NCBI RefSeq assembly: GCF_002192415.1
Contig: NZ_CP021780.1
Span: 6,138,001-6,202,000 of the forward strand
Source: Paenibacillus donghaensis
GTDB taxonomy: Bacteria; Bacillota; Bacilli; Paenibacillales; Paenibacillaceae
Direction: 5' to 3'
DNA: 64,000 nt
Below the pieces are notes generated by a model that made no database searches, was not told the DNA's origin, and was given only the letters and a program-made list of their open reading frames with translations. Of this stretch, positions 52,429 to 62,020 are shown one piece after another. A program made the position numbers and the translations under genes. How positions within the stretch are numbered: the stretch's first letter is position 1; the number at the start of each line of letters is the position of its first letter.

Positions 52429-53232
52429 TCATTTTAATGATTTATCTATAACCAAAGGGGCACTTTCACGTATCAATGCATTCATATCTGTTACCCAGCG
52501 TTTATTGGCAAGCATATGTTTAACCATAAACATTGATGTTCCGGGTTCAAGACCAATACTTTGATCGCACTTTAAACAATTTTTGCTTATGGATAAACCG
52601 CGATCATTCTTTTTCAATAATTCAAATATAGGTTCAGCAATAATATTGACCATCTCATTATCCATGCCCGGACGTACATCTGGTCGCTTTGCATCGTGTA
52701 ACCAATCAATATTCTTTATGAAATTAATAGGTCTTCCCACATCAAATATCACTTTCCACTGAATACCGATTTCTTTATAGTACCGCCTTTCAATTTCAAA
52801 TAATTCAAGCGTCCTTTTAGTCAAATTATTTATTGGTTTAAAAGTTCTGGCTTCTTCCATTGTTCTATTCTGACCATTTGGAACGGTTAACATAAAATCA
52901 GTAGTCTGAACTACATCTTCTCCTTTTAGATTCGCATGAATTATATTTAATTTCTTCGCTATTCGTTGTGTTTCTTCAATTGGAAGGGGATATTGTTCTC
53001 TGATATCTATAACTTGACCTGCCCAATCCTGTACAAGCAGATATTGATACTCATATTTGGACAACGTATGATGTATTCGATTTGAATGCCAGCCTGGAGT
53101 ACGGGTTAACCATCCCTCTGACGCCACTTTATTATCATTTGCTTGAATGAAAGGAATGTAGTCTGCTCCTCTTCCTTGCCCTCTTCCATCTTTAAGTCGA
53201 TTTGCATGTGTTATATTTATAGTGTTTGTCAT
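52429..53232 (-). CDS. tnsA: TnsA-type endonuclease
   Basis: 267 residues, like Tn7 TnsA (273). It cuts the 5' ends of the transposon, giving cut-and-paste movement together with TnsB. The restriction-enzyme-like core shows SKYEYQYLLVQDW (Glu), DVVQTTDFMLTV (Asp) and RTFKPINNLTKR (Lys region), then ELERRYYKEIGIQWKVIFD-like residues of the C-terminal TnsC-binding half. GGGAGGAG precedes the ATG. First gene of tnsA-B-C-tniQ; its start should be close to the right end or to right-side cargo. Confidence 0.9.
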   Translation of the reverse strand: MTNTINITHANRLKDGRGQGRGADYIPFIQANDNKVASEGWLTRTPGWHSNRIHHTLSKYEYQYLLVQDWAGQVIDIREQYPLPIEETQRIAKKLNIIHANLKGEDVVQTTDFMLTVPNGQNRTMEEARTFKPINNLTKRTLELFEIERRYYKEIGIQWKVIFDVGRPINFIKNIDWLHDAKRPDVRPGMDNEMVNIIAEPIFELLKKNDRGLSISKNCLKCDQSIGLEPGTSMFMVKHMLANKRWVTDMNALIRESAPLVIDKSLK

Positions 53233-53339
53233 TTACTTCTCCTCCCACTATAAATTAATATTTTCTCTTGTTTGCTCACTCGTTCTCAGGTTTTCATTCA
53301 TTGACAGATTGAGAGTTGGAATAGTCATGTAAGGATGAC

Positions 53340-53637
53340 ATTATTTTCTGGAAGAGCCGGTGGCGGGAATAGAGAGTGGGGGAGTTATCCCCAACCCAAA
53401 GATACATTCTGTAATCGCACTTTGGATATCCACACCTGTCTCTTGACGGCTTACCCTCCCATGTCACGCGGGGTCTTTGCCCTTACATTCCTTCGTTCTG
53501 CCTCTCAAGAGGTGGACGCCGTTTCTTGCTCCTTTACAGGGTCGTTGCCCTTATGGAATTGATTCCTGCGGCTGCTCCGTGCTTCTTTTGTCTTTGGTGA
53601 TTCCTACTTCAATGAGCAAAAAGAGTCTGGTCTTTTC
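53340..53637 (-). ncRNA. possible IS110-type bridge RNA region
   Basis: About 300 bp between the stop of the IS110-type transposase and the tnsA leader have no protein frame of merit and are much more GC-rich than both neighbours. They hold several short self-complementary blocks (GGGGGAGTTATCCCC; TCTCTTGA and TCAAGAGG). IS1111-group elements encode a bridge RNA downstream of the transposase, and this fits that position. The exact ends of the element and RNA could not be fixed. Confidence 0.35.
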
Positions 53638-55011
53638 TTAAGCTGCCATCTGTAGCTGGGCCAGACGTACCGGCCCTAACACGTCGTTAGCGTCGTACGG
53701 AATTCGCTTCGTACCGAGTGTATGCAGGACGCGTATAAGTTTTCCGCATAACGCCACAAGGGATTGCTTTTTCTTCAATGGATTCTGACTTCGTGTCGTA
53801 AAGTACTGGTGCAGCGCCTTGAACTCCGCGTTCTTCGCTACCATGGGCATGACCGCCCGGAACAGCAGGGCTCTTAGCCTTGCACGTCCACGTTTGGTAA
53901 TGCTGGACTTGCCTTTTTTCTTTCCTGAACTGTTTTCTTTGAGATTCAGTCCGGCCAGCCGTATGATCTGCTGTCCGTGCTCGTAACTGCTTAGGTCCCC
54001 TACTTCTGCAAGGAACCCCGCCAAGGTGACTACGGCCACACCCGGCACAGTGAGCATCTCCTTCGTTCCCGGAATTTGTGCAAGTAGACGTTCCACCTCG
54101 ACCAGAATCTCTTCGAGTTGTCTGGCGAACATTTCGTACTGCTCCAGAAGCGTTTTAATCTCTATTTTGGCTGCGGGAAGTCCTTCGGTAAGCCCGATGG
54201 ATCTTCTTGCAGTTTCGACCAGTTGCTCCGCTCGTTTCGTCCCTACGGCGCGCTTCACGTCTTTCTTCCATCGCTTCACAATGGCCTCTGTACCGAGCGC
54301 TACGATCTCTTCTGGCGTCGGAAACTCGCTTAACGTAATAAGGGAGGCTTTCCCCTCCCAGTCTTTAAAAACCTTTGTATACTCCGGGAAAAATCGATCC
54401 TGCCAGTTCTGCATTCGTCTTTGTACCTGCCCGAGGTTCACCATGATTTTCTCGCGAAGATTCATGAGAATCCGCAGATCTGCATAGAGGTTCGTCGGCA
54501 GTTTCGGTTCGCTGTACTTCCCGTTACGCACTAAATCGGCAATGACTTTTGCATCCTTATAGTCGTTTTTCGTCGGTGAGTTGTCTTCCAGTTCTTTGCT
54601 TTTGTGTACATGATGCGGATTGACGATGACCAAAGGAATCCCTTGCTGTCCCAAGTATTCGGCCAGATTAAACCAGTAGTGTCCGGTAGGCTCAATGCCA
54701 AAGAGGACGTCAGTCTTGGCATGCTCCTGCTGAAGCTCCTTCATCCACTGAACCAGTTGTTCCAGCCCGGTACGGGTATTGGAGAACACACAGTCCTTTC
54801 CCAGTTCAATGCCCCGAAAGTCGATGGCACGGGCCACGTGGGTTTCTTTAGCAATGTCTGCGCCTACGACAAGGGTCTTGTCAGAAATTCGTGTAATCCG
54901 TTGATTCTGTTTCTTCGATTGTTTATACTTCATGTTGAGTGCCTCCTGCGCTGGAATTTGTTCTTTGGACGGAACGTTTCCCAGTATACAGTTGGCGCTT
55001 TTTTCTTTCAA
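53638..55011 (-). CDS. IS110-family DEDD transposase
   Basis: 457 residues. N-terminal RuvC-like half with LVVGADIAKETHVARAID (first Asp), DVLFGIEPTGHYW (Glu) and SPTKNDYKDAKVIADLV (two Asp). C-terminal half with LTVPGVAVVTLAGFLAEVGD and GLNLKENSSGKKKGKSSITK, containing the catalytic Ser region. These enzymes act as RNA-guided recombinases. The element separates tnsA from the CBASS side. The first 30 codons before MKYKQSKKQN may be untranslated. Confidence 0.9.
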   Translation of the reverse strand: MKEKSANCILGNVPSKEQIPAQEALNMKYKQSKKQNQRITRISDKTLVVGADIAKETHVARAIDFRGIELGKDCVFSNTRTGLEQLVQWMKELQQEHAKTDVLFGIEPTGHYWFNLAEYLGQQGIPLVIVNPHHVHKSKELEDNSPTKNDYKDAKVIADLVRNGKYSEPKLPTNLYADLRILMNLREKIMVNLGQVQRRMQNWQDRFFPEYTKVFKDWEGKASLITLSEFPTPEEIVALGTEAIVKRWKKDVKRAVGTKRAEQLVETARRSIGLTEGLPAAKIEIKTLLEQYEMFARQLEEILVEVERLLAQIPGTKEMLTVPGVAVVTLAGFLAEVGDLSSYEHGQQIIRLAGLNLKENSSGKKKGKSSITKRGRARLRALLFRAVMPMVAKNAEFKALHQYFTTRSQNPLKKKQSLVALCGKLIRVLHTLGTKRIPYDANDVLGPVRLAQLQMAA

Positions 55012-55264
55012 ACCTCAAATTAATTCATTACAGGAATGGCTCCTTTCAAAACAGAAAGACGCATAACTATTTAGTCATGCGCCTCTAGATGCAGTATATG
55101 TAAATCATTAACCTCAGTATTATATTCTAAATCAGTTTACAATGAGGGCCGATATTATTATATAGAATTTTAAAATTTTAGCACTTTATAAAACACAAAA
55201 AACAAACAACAAAGTATAAGTTCAATTTTTTATTCTCATAAATAACTTAAATTCACTTTCTTCC

Positions 55265-55447
55265 TTAACCCCAATCTTCTGTTAGGTCTAACTCTCTATT
55301 ACAAATATCGCAATGAACGTGTATAACTGTTCCGAGACTGGTTGGAATAAATGTATATGAAAACTTAGCCCCCGTAACATCAACGGCTTTACACGAATCC
55401 CATTTCTTTATCTTCTTTTCCATTTCGGTAGTGATTTTAAATAACAC
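55265..55447 (-). CDS. hypothetical protein with a CxxC pair
   Basis: 60 residues, GTG start with GGAGGG eight bases upstream. Alternating charged N-terminus (EMEKKIKKWDSCKAVDV), then a beta-rich segment TFIPTSLGTVIHVHCDICNR ending in an acidic tail. The HxHCDIC arrangement could bind zinc. It shares the minus strand with CBASS but lies beyond the CBASS terminator. Confidence 0.5.
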   Translation of the reverse strand: MLFKITTEMEKKIKKWDSCKAVDVTGAKFSYTFIPTSLGTVIHVHCDICNRELDLTEDWG

Positions 55448-55493
55448 ACGATCCCTCCATCACTGTTTCTGTTATAAAGCATGTCAATATCTC

Positions 55494-55757
55494 TTACATA
55501 CTAGAATCAGCATTTACAGAAGTATCCCTTGAAAAATAATGATCTGCACAACGATTGACGATATCTTCACGAGTCTTCTCGTGAATTTTTAGCAGTTGAT
55601 TTAGAACAAAAATACGTTGAACATTATCTTCAGTAAACATGAACAATTGCTTTTTGTAATAATCTATTTGCATTTGGTGATTCCGTGAATAACGCTCCTT
55701 TCTTTCATATATGCTGAGTAATTGTAGATGCAGCTTATAAACATCATCATAATTCAT
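55494..55757 (-). CDS. hypothetical helical protein, 87 residues
   Basis: MNYDDVYKLHLQLLSIYERK... almost entirely amphipathic helix, Lys/Glu/Gln-rich, with one Cys near the end. AACCTCACTAGG-type leader and no clear ribosome binding site. It lies between the CBASS terminator and the CxxC protein. No family recognised. Confidence 0.45.
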   Translation of the reverse strand: MNYDDVYKLHLQLLSIYERKERYSRNHQMQIDYYKKQLFMFTEDNVQRIFVLNQLLKIHEKTREDIVNRCADHYFSRDTSVNADSSM

Positions 55758-55856
55758 TACTAAACCTCACTAGGTTTCTTTTCTCTATTATCTCCACCTC
55801 TCATTAATTAATACGTTTCAAGAGAAAACTACCTATATAAACACATTAATATACCC

Positions 55857-55890
55857 AAATAAAGGATACCCAATCGGGTGCCCTTTATTT
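55857..55890 (-). terminator. CBASS operon terminator
   Basis: AAATAAAGG-TACCC pairs with CGGGT-CCTTTATTT around AAT, 36 bp after the cap3 stop. Confidence 0.7.
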
Positions 55891-55925
55891 AGGTCACTTC
55901 TCAAAACTTATTCTAAACTTCCATT

Positions 55926-56426
55926 CTAGATTATTTCAGGTAAGTACTCACTAAGCTCTAGTGGTTTCTTGTTTTTCATAAAAATGCTGATTGAAACAGA
56001 ATGCGCTGTTCTTGGATTTCCTCCAATGATAAATAATATGGGTTCTGGACAGTTCATTGACTTATTATTAGAAATTGAGCTCATTTGTTTAGAATCAATT
56101 ATGCTCATTTTACTCGATGCGAATGGATGAAAATGCCACTCTCCCACATAATATGCCTTCTCTAACTTCCATAGAGTATTAAGCCAATCTTTGAGACCAT
56201 GAACTCCTCTATAAAATCTAGTTCTTGATTGTTTCGAATCAATAGGGGCAGCACTGCTCTTTATTATAACAGCCCTATTCAACGCATCATCATAGTAGCC
56301 GGCCAGAATACCACCTGTTTCTAACTCTCCACTTAAGGTACATTGCGCTAACATAAACGCTAATACATCGTCACTAAATTCAACCTCAAGAGTACTTCTA
56401 CTATCTTTATATCTATGAACAAGCAT
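55926..56426 (-). CDS. cap3: CBASS Cap3, JAMM isopeptidase
   Basis: 166 residues. JAMM zinc motif: ETGGILAGYYDD (catalytic Glu) and GEWHFHPFASSKMSIIDSKQ (HxHPx7Sx2D). In type II CBASS this enzyme removes the CD-NTase from its Cap2-made conjugates, balancing activation. The start overlaps the cap2 stop by one base, giving coupled translation. Last gene of the operon. Confidence 0.92.
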   Translation of the reverse strand: MLVHRYKDSRSTLEVEFSDDVLAFMLAQCTLSGELETGGILAGYYDDALNRAVIIKSSAAPIDSKQSRTRFYRGVHGLKDWLNTLWKLEKAYYVGEWHFHPFASSKMSIIDSKQMSSISNNKSMNCPEPILFIIGGNPRTAHSVSISIFMKNKKPLELSEYLPEII

Positions 56427-58258
56427 TAAAACACCTCTCGTTGCTTTAGTAAGACACCAGCTGGTAATCCCTCTAAATGTTGTTGTTCATAAACAGCAAA
56501 TATGTTGGGTCCAAATGGTTGAAGCCACCATGCTTCAATTTCTTTTATCGCTAGTCCTGCCATCATCCAAATGTCATCTGAGCGAGCAGGAAACAAAGGA
56601 TGGTAACATCCTATCCCATCTCTAGGTAAGATGATGTCTTTATTCTCTTCTCGCTCCAATTCAATCCACGGCCTGAGAAAGTTATAGAAAGACTGAGCAG
56701 GAAATGGATGTTTATTGGATAAAAAAACAAACATTCTTTTAGCTCCGAATCCTAGTGACACTGAAACAAATCTTTTCGGAAGTGTCCAGTCAAAGGAATA
56801 TAAATAGTCAACAACTGCGTCGCTTCCTGTAGTATCAATAATGACGTCCTGACTCTCTAATATATCTACTTCATCTTCACTCAAATTAGGAAAAGCACTG
56901 TTTATGGCTCCGGACCAGGTGTGTACATTATTGTAATTGATTCTATGCGATAATGCTTCAGCTTTATTCATGGATAAGTGATTAATACCAAGCGTATGTC
57001 GAGATAAATTACCAACTTTTAAAATATCATTGTCACAAACAATTATTTTAGAAATGCCTGTACGAGAAAGTAGTTCCCCGATGGCTGAACCAAGAGCGCC
57101 CGCGCCGATTAAAAACACACTATCATGATGTACTTTTTCATTTAAACTCCCACGACTAAGCACTGATTCTTTACTCCAGTTCTCTGTACGAACATACCTT
57201 AAGCTTTTTTCTGGATGTAAATGGTTTATGCGATCTCGTTGAAAATAGAAGTCATTTGCTCTTCTGAATCCTGTAATCTTATTTACCTTTTTAGTTAATT
57301 TCGCTATTTCAATACTTATCCAATGAACAATTGCATTTATTCCTCCGACCAATTGGGGAATTTGAAATCCAATCAATAGGTAATTCTGTTGTTCCTGTTC
57401 TCTGAAGACATGCATGTGCCCATATATTTCTCGCCAGATATCAAAATGATGTTTCTTACAAATAGCTTCTAATTCCTTTATTGTTTTAGGATAAGTCCAA
57501 GGATGGGAAATGGGCAAGAACGGAAGCAAAACCCATACCCCGTAATGAAGAATGGGTTCAACGCTAGCTCCGATAAGTTTCCCCCAGCTATATGTTTGAA
57601 TGACATTTGACTTCCTATCATAAAAATCCGAAACAAATAAAGTGTTCTTATATTCTGGTATCTCTTTAAGAGATACCAACCCGGATCTAATTTTCATTCC
57701 ACTCCACTGTATAAGATGCTTTTGTTCTTCTGCGAAGGCAATGAACTGTTCTCCGTCATAATATAAATGTGGCAATTCGAAATAATCTCCGGAGTTCACC
57801 AAAGAATTGTTTGAAGCAGCAAGCACCCACTTTTTTAATCGCTCAACATGCCATGAAATACGTTGATCTGAATCCATCTGTTCCTCAGTATCTGATAATA
57901 ACTCAAGCTGACCATTATCCCAATCGGTACATATTTTTCCTAATCGCCAAGGGAAATGCTCTACCATTTTGTTTTCATTCATGTGCTGATAGGTTTGAGT
58001 AATACTATTTACTTTGTCGGGGTATATACCAATAGACCCTCTCGGATAAAGAGGATCTATTAACATATACCAATTCGTGGTATGGGGGATAGATCGTTCA
58101 TCTACCCCTGATACATTTATACTAAACCGAAAAATCCAATTTTTAAAATTTTCAGACCAATAAAGGTCTTGGAGTTGCTGATATCCTTCAACAATTTCTA
58201 ACTGGGTACACCCAACTATTATGCTTTCAGGTATTGAAGGATTATCCAAACCGTCCAC
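56426..58258 (-). CDS. cap2: CBASS Cap2, fused E2-E1 ubiquitin-like ligase
   Basis: 610 residues. N-terminal E2-like domain with HFPWRLGKICTDWD (likely catalytic Cys near residue 110). A middle region follows, then an E1/ThiF adenylation domain with FLIGAGALGSAIGELLSR, IIVCDNDILKVGNLSRH, VIIDTTGSDAVVDYLY and the crossover Cys in DGIGCYHPLFPARSDD. It activates the C-terminal glycine of the CD-NTase and attaches it to targets, priming signalling. The start is a GTG within the end of the CD-NTase gene (17-bp overlap); a TTG three codons on is an alternative. Confidence 0.92.
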   Translation of the reverse strand: MDGLDNPSIPESIIVGCTQLEIVEGYQQLQDLYWSENFKNWIFRFSINVSGVDERSIPHTTNWYMLIDPLYPRGSIGIYPDKVNSITQTYQHMNENKMVEHFPWRLGKICTDWDNGQLELLSDTEEQMDSDQRISWHVERLKKWVLAASNNSLVNSGDYFELPHLYYDGEQFIAFAEEQKHLIQWSGMKIRSGLVSLKEIPEYKNTLFVSDFYDRKSNVIQTYSWGKLIGASVEPILHYGVWVLLPFLPISHPWTYPKTIKELEAICKKHHFDIWREIYGHMHVFREQEQQNYLLIGFQIPQLVGGINAIVHWISIEIAKLTKKVNKITGFRRANDFYFQRDRINHLHPEKSLRYVRTENWSKESVLSRGSLNEKVHHDSVFLIGAGALGSAIGELLSRTGISKIIVCDNDILKVGNLSRHTLGINHLSMNKAEALSHRINYNNVHTWSGAINSAFPNLSEDEVDILESQDVIIDTTGSDAVVDYLYSFDWTLPKRFVSVSLGFGAKRMFVFLSNKHPFPAQSFYNFLRPWIELEREENKDIILPRDGIGCYHPLFPARSDDIWMMAGLAIKEIEAWWLQPFGPNIFAVYEQQHLEGLPAGVLLKQREVF

Positions 58259-59363
58259 CTACAATATCTGAACTAGTTGGGTTTTCTCTTTTTGAAAAGA
58301 CTCCAGAACTACTCTGATTATTAGTTGTAGCCTCAGATGTAGGAAATTTCGAACCAAAGAGTTTGTTCCATTCTTCAGCACTTTCTTTAACAGTGGTGGC
58401 ATCTGAAGCTTTTCTAGCAATTTCTGCAGCCTTTTTAACCAACTCATAAAACTCATTGTATTCTTCATCGGTAACTCTACCCATTACATCATGTTCCGGT
58501 ACACCGTGATCTGCCATAACCGGCTTTGTTGAATAGTCATTCACTATGCCCTCCAAGACTTCAGTTACACCTTGACCAACGCTTTGTATTCCATCTGGGC
58601 AACATAAACCAATGAGATGCTCCAGTGGATATCCCTTAGGATGTTTTGGCACATTGTTTATTCTTCTCCACCACTTTAGTGCCTTAACTACGTTGACGTA
58701 ATGCCGGTTACATGATTTATTTTTGTCTTGTGTCCATTTAATTTGTGCCAGAGGATCTGTTTGCTTCCATTCCTCCGCCTCCCTATCAGGAATCCAAAGA
58801 GGAACTGTTTTCCATTCCGGTTCATTAGCATTCGAATATGTTTTGAAAATAGAGCTTGCTTCTATAGTTTCATTTAAAACTTCCCATGATCCCTTTAAGG
58901 ACCATGTTTCAATATCTTCCAGTGCTCGCATATCAGTAACACTAGCTGACTCCAGGATACCTTCTTCACTCTCTGAAGGGGCAGCTGTTATAACTACATC
59001 TAAGTCTACATAACTCAAAGAAATCCCTATTGAACGACCCTGAATCTGATACTTCCCCTCATAGTGTTTCTCCATAAATGGTTCGAAAACTTTAATAGCA
59101 TCTTCTGGATTACTGTATTCCTCCATGCTCAACTTAGTCACCACAATGACATCGACATCCGAACGACTTTCCCCTTTTGGCCGAACAGCCGTAGATCTTC
59201 GGTAACTTCCTTGCAGGAATGTACTTACAATAATCTTAGACATATCTTCGTCTTCATTTAATCTTTTTCTTAACGTGGTATGCCCTTTGATTAGATCATC
59301 GACTTGATTATCAGTTAAACGAATTTCTTTAAGGAATCTGGCAAAGTAAGTAGGAATATTCAC
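58242..59363 (-). CDS. cdnD: CBASS CD-NTase (cyclic oligonucleotide synthase)
   Basis: 373 residues. Nucleotidyltransferase signature FLQGSYRRSTAVRP and ESRSDVDVIVV (GS..DxD), third acidic residue in SYVDLDVVI, then the helical OAS-like domain (NRHYVNVVKALKWWRRIN; HPKGYPLEHLIG). On infection it should make a cyclic di- or trinucleotide. A flexible Ser/Thr/Asn-rich tail ends in VGGRFG, giving the C-terminal Gly needed for Cap2 conjugation. Clade D is suggested by the Cap4-type effector rather than proven. Confidence 0.92.
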   Translation of the reverse strand: MNIPTYFARFLKEIRLTDNQVDDLIKGHTTLRKRLNEDEDMSKIIVSTFLQGSYRRSTAVRPKGESRSDVDVIVVTKLSMEEYSNPEDAIKVFEPFMEKHYEGKYQIQGRSIGISLSYVDLDVVITAAPSESEEGILESASVTDMRALEDIETWSLKGSWEVLNETIEASSIFKTYSNANEPEWKTVPLWIPDREAEEWKQTDPLAQIKWTQDKNKSCNRHYVNVVKALKWWRRINNVPKHPKGYPLEHLIGLCCPDGIQSVGQGVTEVLEGIVNDYSTKPVMADHGVPEHDVMGRVTDEEYNEFYELVKKAAEIARKASDATTVKESAEEWNKLFGSKFPTSEATTNNQSSSGVFSKRENPTSSDIVGGRFG

Positions 59364-59381
59364 AGTAATACCTCCGAATTT

Positions 59382-60902
59382 TTAGAGTGGTAATATAAGC
59401 GAAGGTGAATATGATCCATCGCCAGAGAAGTCATGTTCGTACAAAATGATCTCTGGGATATTGGCTGCTTGTTGAGCAAGAAAAAAAACAAAACCACCAG
59501 GAGCAGCAAAGAAAAAATGAACCTTTCCTTTTCTCTGTTTCGGATTGCGCCTGTCTAAAATCCGGATGACCTGTCCTGCTAATAACCAGGCATGTGTACC
59601 ATCTTGAATTGCCTTAGTGCCCTCTAAAGGTAAACAAAAATGATAAAATGATTTTATTGATAATTCTTTCTCCTCAATGTACCACTCAACATGAGATCTA
59701 ACATTCCGAGTTATACTGATGGCAACAACTGTATCTCCTTCAAGCAGAGAGTTATCTGTGTACTCTTCATTGAACATTGGGTACGCTGGAGTTATTTCAT
59801 AATGTACATCCGGAATCCATGCAATTAATCCATCTCCACGCTGAACAGGAAATACCTTGACGCCTGATTTTGGATTAAGGATTAAACCTGCAGCAAATGT
59901 TATAGAAAGATGTGTATTGAATTGAATAAGGTATGCATTACCTGGAGAAAAGACTTTTTTGGTGAACTCTACTAATCTAGCGTAAATATCCCCATTCCAA
60001 CTTTTTTCTGATTTAAGCAATCGTCCATCGAAGTGGTCACTAAGACATAATAGATGGTTTGTTTCTTCCTCCAGAGTTTCCGTATACGGAAGAAAACTGC
60101 GAATTCCTACAGGAATATCATCTTTAAATAATAGCGGTTGGCCTGTATACAATCGTTCTGCGCGGCAGAGCTTTAAAAAGGACTCTTTATTAAAGCGTTT
60201 ACTTCCCTTACTTGCACAGTTTACTATCAAATCATTATAAGGATTTACAAGGACCTTAAAATCAAGGGGTTTAAGTCCTGCAAGCATTAATTTAGAATTG
60301 AGTTGTTCCTTGATTAACATAGAAATACCCGGTTTACTATGTTGAATGCGAATACTGCTTAAAACAACACGTAGTTCGGCCTCATTATCTAGCTTTAGAT
60401 GTTGCATCATAGATTTTCGAGCTAAGGCCATTTTAGTCCTTTGTCTTCCATCAAATAACACATTCAATTGTAGTTTGTTATGATGATTGTCCAATAAAAC
60501 TTCTAGTGGATCGCCTTTTTTAATGTTCCAGGGTGTAATTAAATGAAATCGAGCTTTAGTGTACCCTTGTTTCAAAGCATCGTGCACGCGATTTAAGAAG
60601 GAGTGTGTAGAGGCATTAATAAATGAAGGATCAATGAGGTCCAATAATTCTATCTGTTGCGAATTCTTAACATGATATTTCACCTGATAAAAGTCCATCG
60701 TAATTTCATCATCGATGCTGTAATCCCCCCTAATAGGTTCAATATATTCAACTACAACATCGTCGAGAGATTTAATACGATCATCCTCATATGATACTTC
60801 CTTAATATTGGTATCATTATGGAGCAACTCAGAAGCAAATATCCAAAAATACAGATTCTGATACGTCAAACCAGCATTAATTGCATCAATTGCTTTCCCC
60901 AT
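59382..60902 (-). CDS. cap4: CBASS Cap4-type effector, DUF4297 nuclease plus SAVED
   Basis: 506 residues. N-terminal DUF4297 restriction-like nuclease: YQNLYFWIFASELL, an acidic stretch, and DFYQVKYHVK (QxK motif). C-terminal SAVED sensor domain ending HFFFAAPGGFVFFLAQQAAN..IILYEHDF.GDGSYSPSLIL. A cyclic oligonucleotide made by the CD-NTase should bind SAVED and trigger dsDNA degradation, killing or arresting the infected cell. First gene of the operon; 18 bp before the CD-NTase gene. Confidence 0.9.
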   Translation of the reverse strand: MGKAIDAINAGLTYQNLYFWIFASELLHNDTNIKEVSYEDDRIKSLDDVVVEYIEPIRGDYSIDDEITMDFYQVKYHVKNSQQIELLDLIDPSFINASTHSFLNRVHDALKQGYTKARFHLITPWNIKKGDPLEVLLDNHHNKLQLNVLFDGRQRTKMALARKSMMQHLKLDNEAELRVVLSSIRIQHSKPGISMLIKEQLNSKLMLAGLKPLDFKVLVNPYNDLIVNCASKGSKRFNKESFLKLCRAERLYTGQPLLFKDDIPVGIRSFLPYTETLEEETNHLLCLSDHFDGRLLKSEKSWNGDIYARLVEFTKKVFSPGNAYLIQFNTHLSITFAAGLILNPKSGVKVFPVQRGDGLIAWIPDVHYEITPAYPMFNEEYTDNSLLEGDTVVAISITRNVRSHVEWYIEEKELSIKSFYHFCLPLEGTKAIQDGTHAWLLAGQVIRILDRRNPKQRKGKVHFFFAAPGGFVFFLAQQAANIPEIILYEHDFSGDGSYSPSLILPL

Positions 60903-60949
60903 ATATCACAGTCCTATAAGTAAATTAAAGAACTTATGTTCCCTTAATT

Positions 60950-60978
60950 ATTATCTCACAACAACCTTCTATATTCAA
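60950..60978 (-). promoter_or_regulatory. probable CBASS promoter
   Basis: On the minus strand TTGAAT (60973-60978) and GATAAT (60950-60955) are separated by 17 bp, about 50 bp before the cap4 start. No regulator gene or obvious operator adjoins it. Confidence 0.55.
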
Positions 60979-61196
60979 CTATCCAATCACTTTCCCTGGT
61001 TTTGCAGCAAAGGAAACAGTGTATGTACATAGCCAAAAGAGTGCTGTGAAAAAGGTCTTGCCGTGCCTTTGCTGACATCTGCTGCGACTCCCTTGCTGAT
61101 TTTTAATACCCTGTCCGCTAATTTAAGTATTCCAGTGAAGATTTGACCGTAGCTTCTTAAATGCGAATTTAGATCCTGGATGTGGTATTCTCTAGG
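60979..61196 (-). other. unrecognised gene fragment
   Basis: A stop-free stretch without a start, reading PREYHIQDLNSHLRSYGQIF..LKLADRVLKISKG.. and ending QNQGKVIG. Its composition looks like real protein but I do not recognise it. It runs into the CBASS promoter, so CBASS or its carrier may have inserted into this gene's 3' end. Confidence 0.35.
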
Positions 61197-61345
61197 TTAT
61201 TGCCGGACTAAAGGATACTGAACATGTTCTGGATCTCGAGAACCGGAACTGATTCAACTGCTTCCTCGTCTCCCGACAGGTAGGAGCAAGGCTAGACTAT
61301 GTTAGCGTACAAGGGATAACACCACCAAAAAACAAGCATTCATAT

Positions 61346-61815
61346 TTATGAAAATAATTGTTTTATTTGCACCGAATTACCCTCAAAGGATTGCCTCTCA
61401 CTCAGTGAGCTTTTCTCGTAATCGGTATCTTCCAGTAACGGGCGACCAATGGCAATAATATCAGCCAAGCGATTCAAGGATACGGTCCGCTAAATTACGA
61501 ATTTGAATATTCCCTACAGGTATAAAAGGTATTTGTACATGCTTTTTAATGAATGCTACGCGAGGTGCTTGATAAGTGTCATATATATCTTGTGGTCTCA
61601 CAGGGGTTATCCCCCGCCTCTTAATACATGGATAGCATTTTCATCGGTTTCTAACCCCGAAGAATGTGCGCTAACTCTTCCGGATATAACCCGTCCTCCT
61701 TATAATCTGTTGTAGATACACGTACCATTACCAGATATTGATTTCCTACATCTTCACGAATGGCAAAAAGGATCTTCAGGGGACTCTCGAAAGCTTGATC
61801 GTGTTGGCGACGCTA
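61346..61815 (-). pseudogene. old yellow enzyme (NADH:flavin oxidoreductase) remnant
   Basis: In shifting frames the minus strand reads PLKILFAIREDVGNQYLVMV, RVSTTDYKEDGLYPEELAHI, then RVAFIKKHVQIPFIPVGNIQ, and finally ADIIAIGRPLLEDTDYEKS, the C-terminal half of OYE barrels (the GRP phosphate-binding motif is plain). At least three frameshifts or stops and loss of the N-terminal half make it a pseudogene. Confidence 0.8.
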
Positions 61816-62020
61816 TGGGTTATAAATAAAGAATAATATTATTACTGGTACAGAGCAATCATTCTTCATAAATTGCAAAAGATCTGAATAATACTAACCT
61901 TTAAATAAAACAAAGAATGTAACTCAAACGAGTATATAGTCTTTTTTTAAAGCATCATTTGGTAGATGGTTATATATTAAATTAGTCAATATTCATTGGC
62001 ATTACTACTCATATTAAAAA

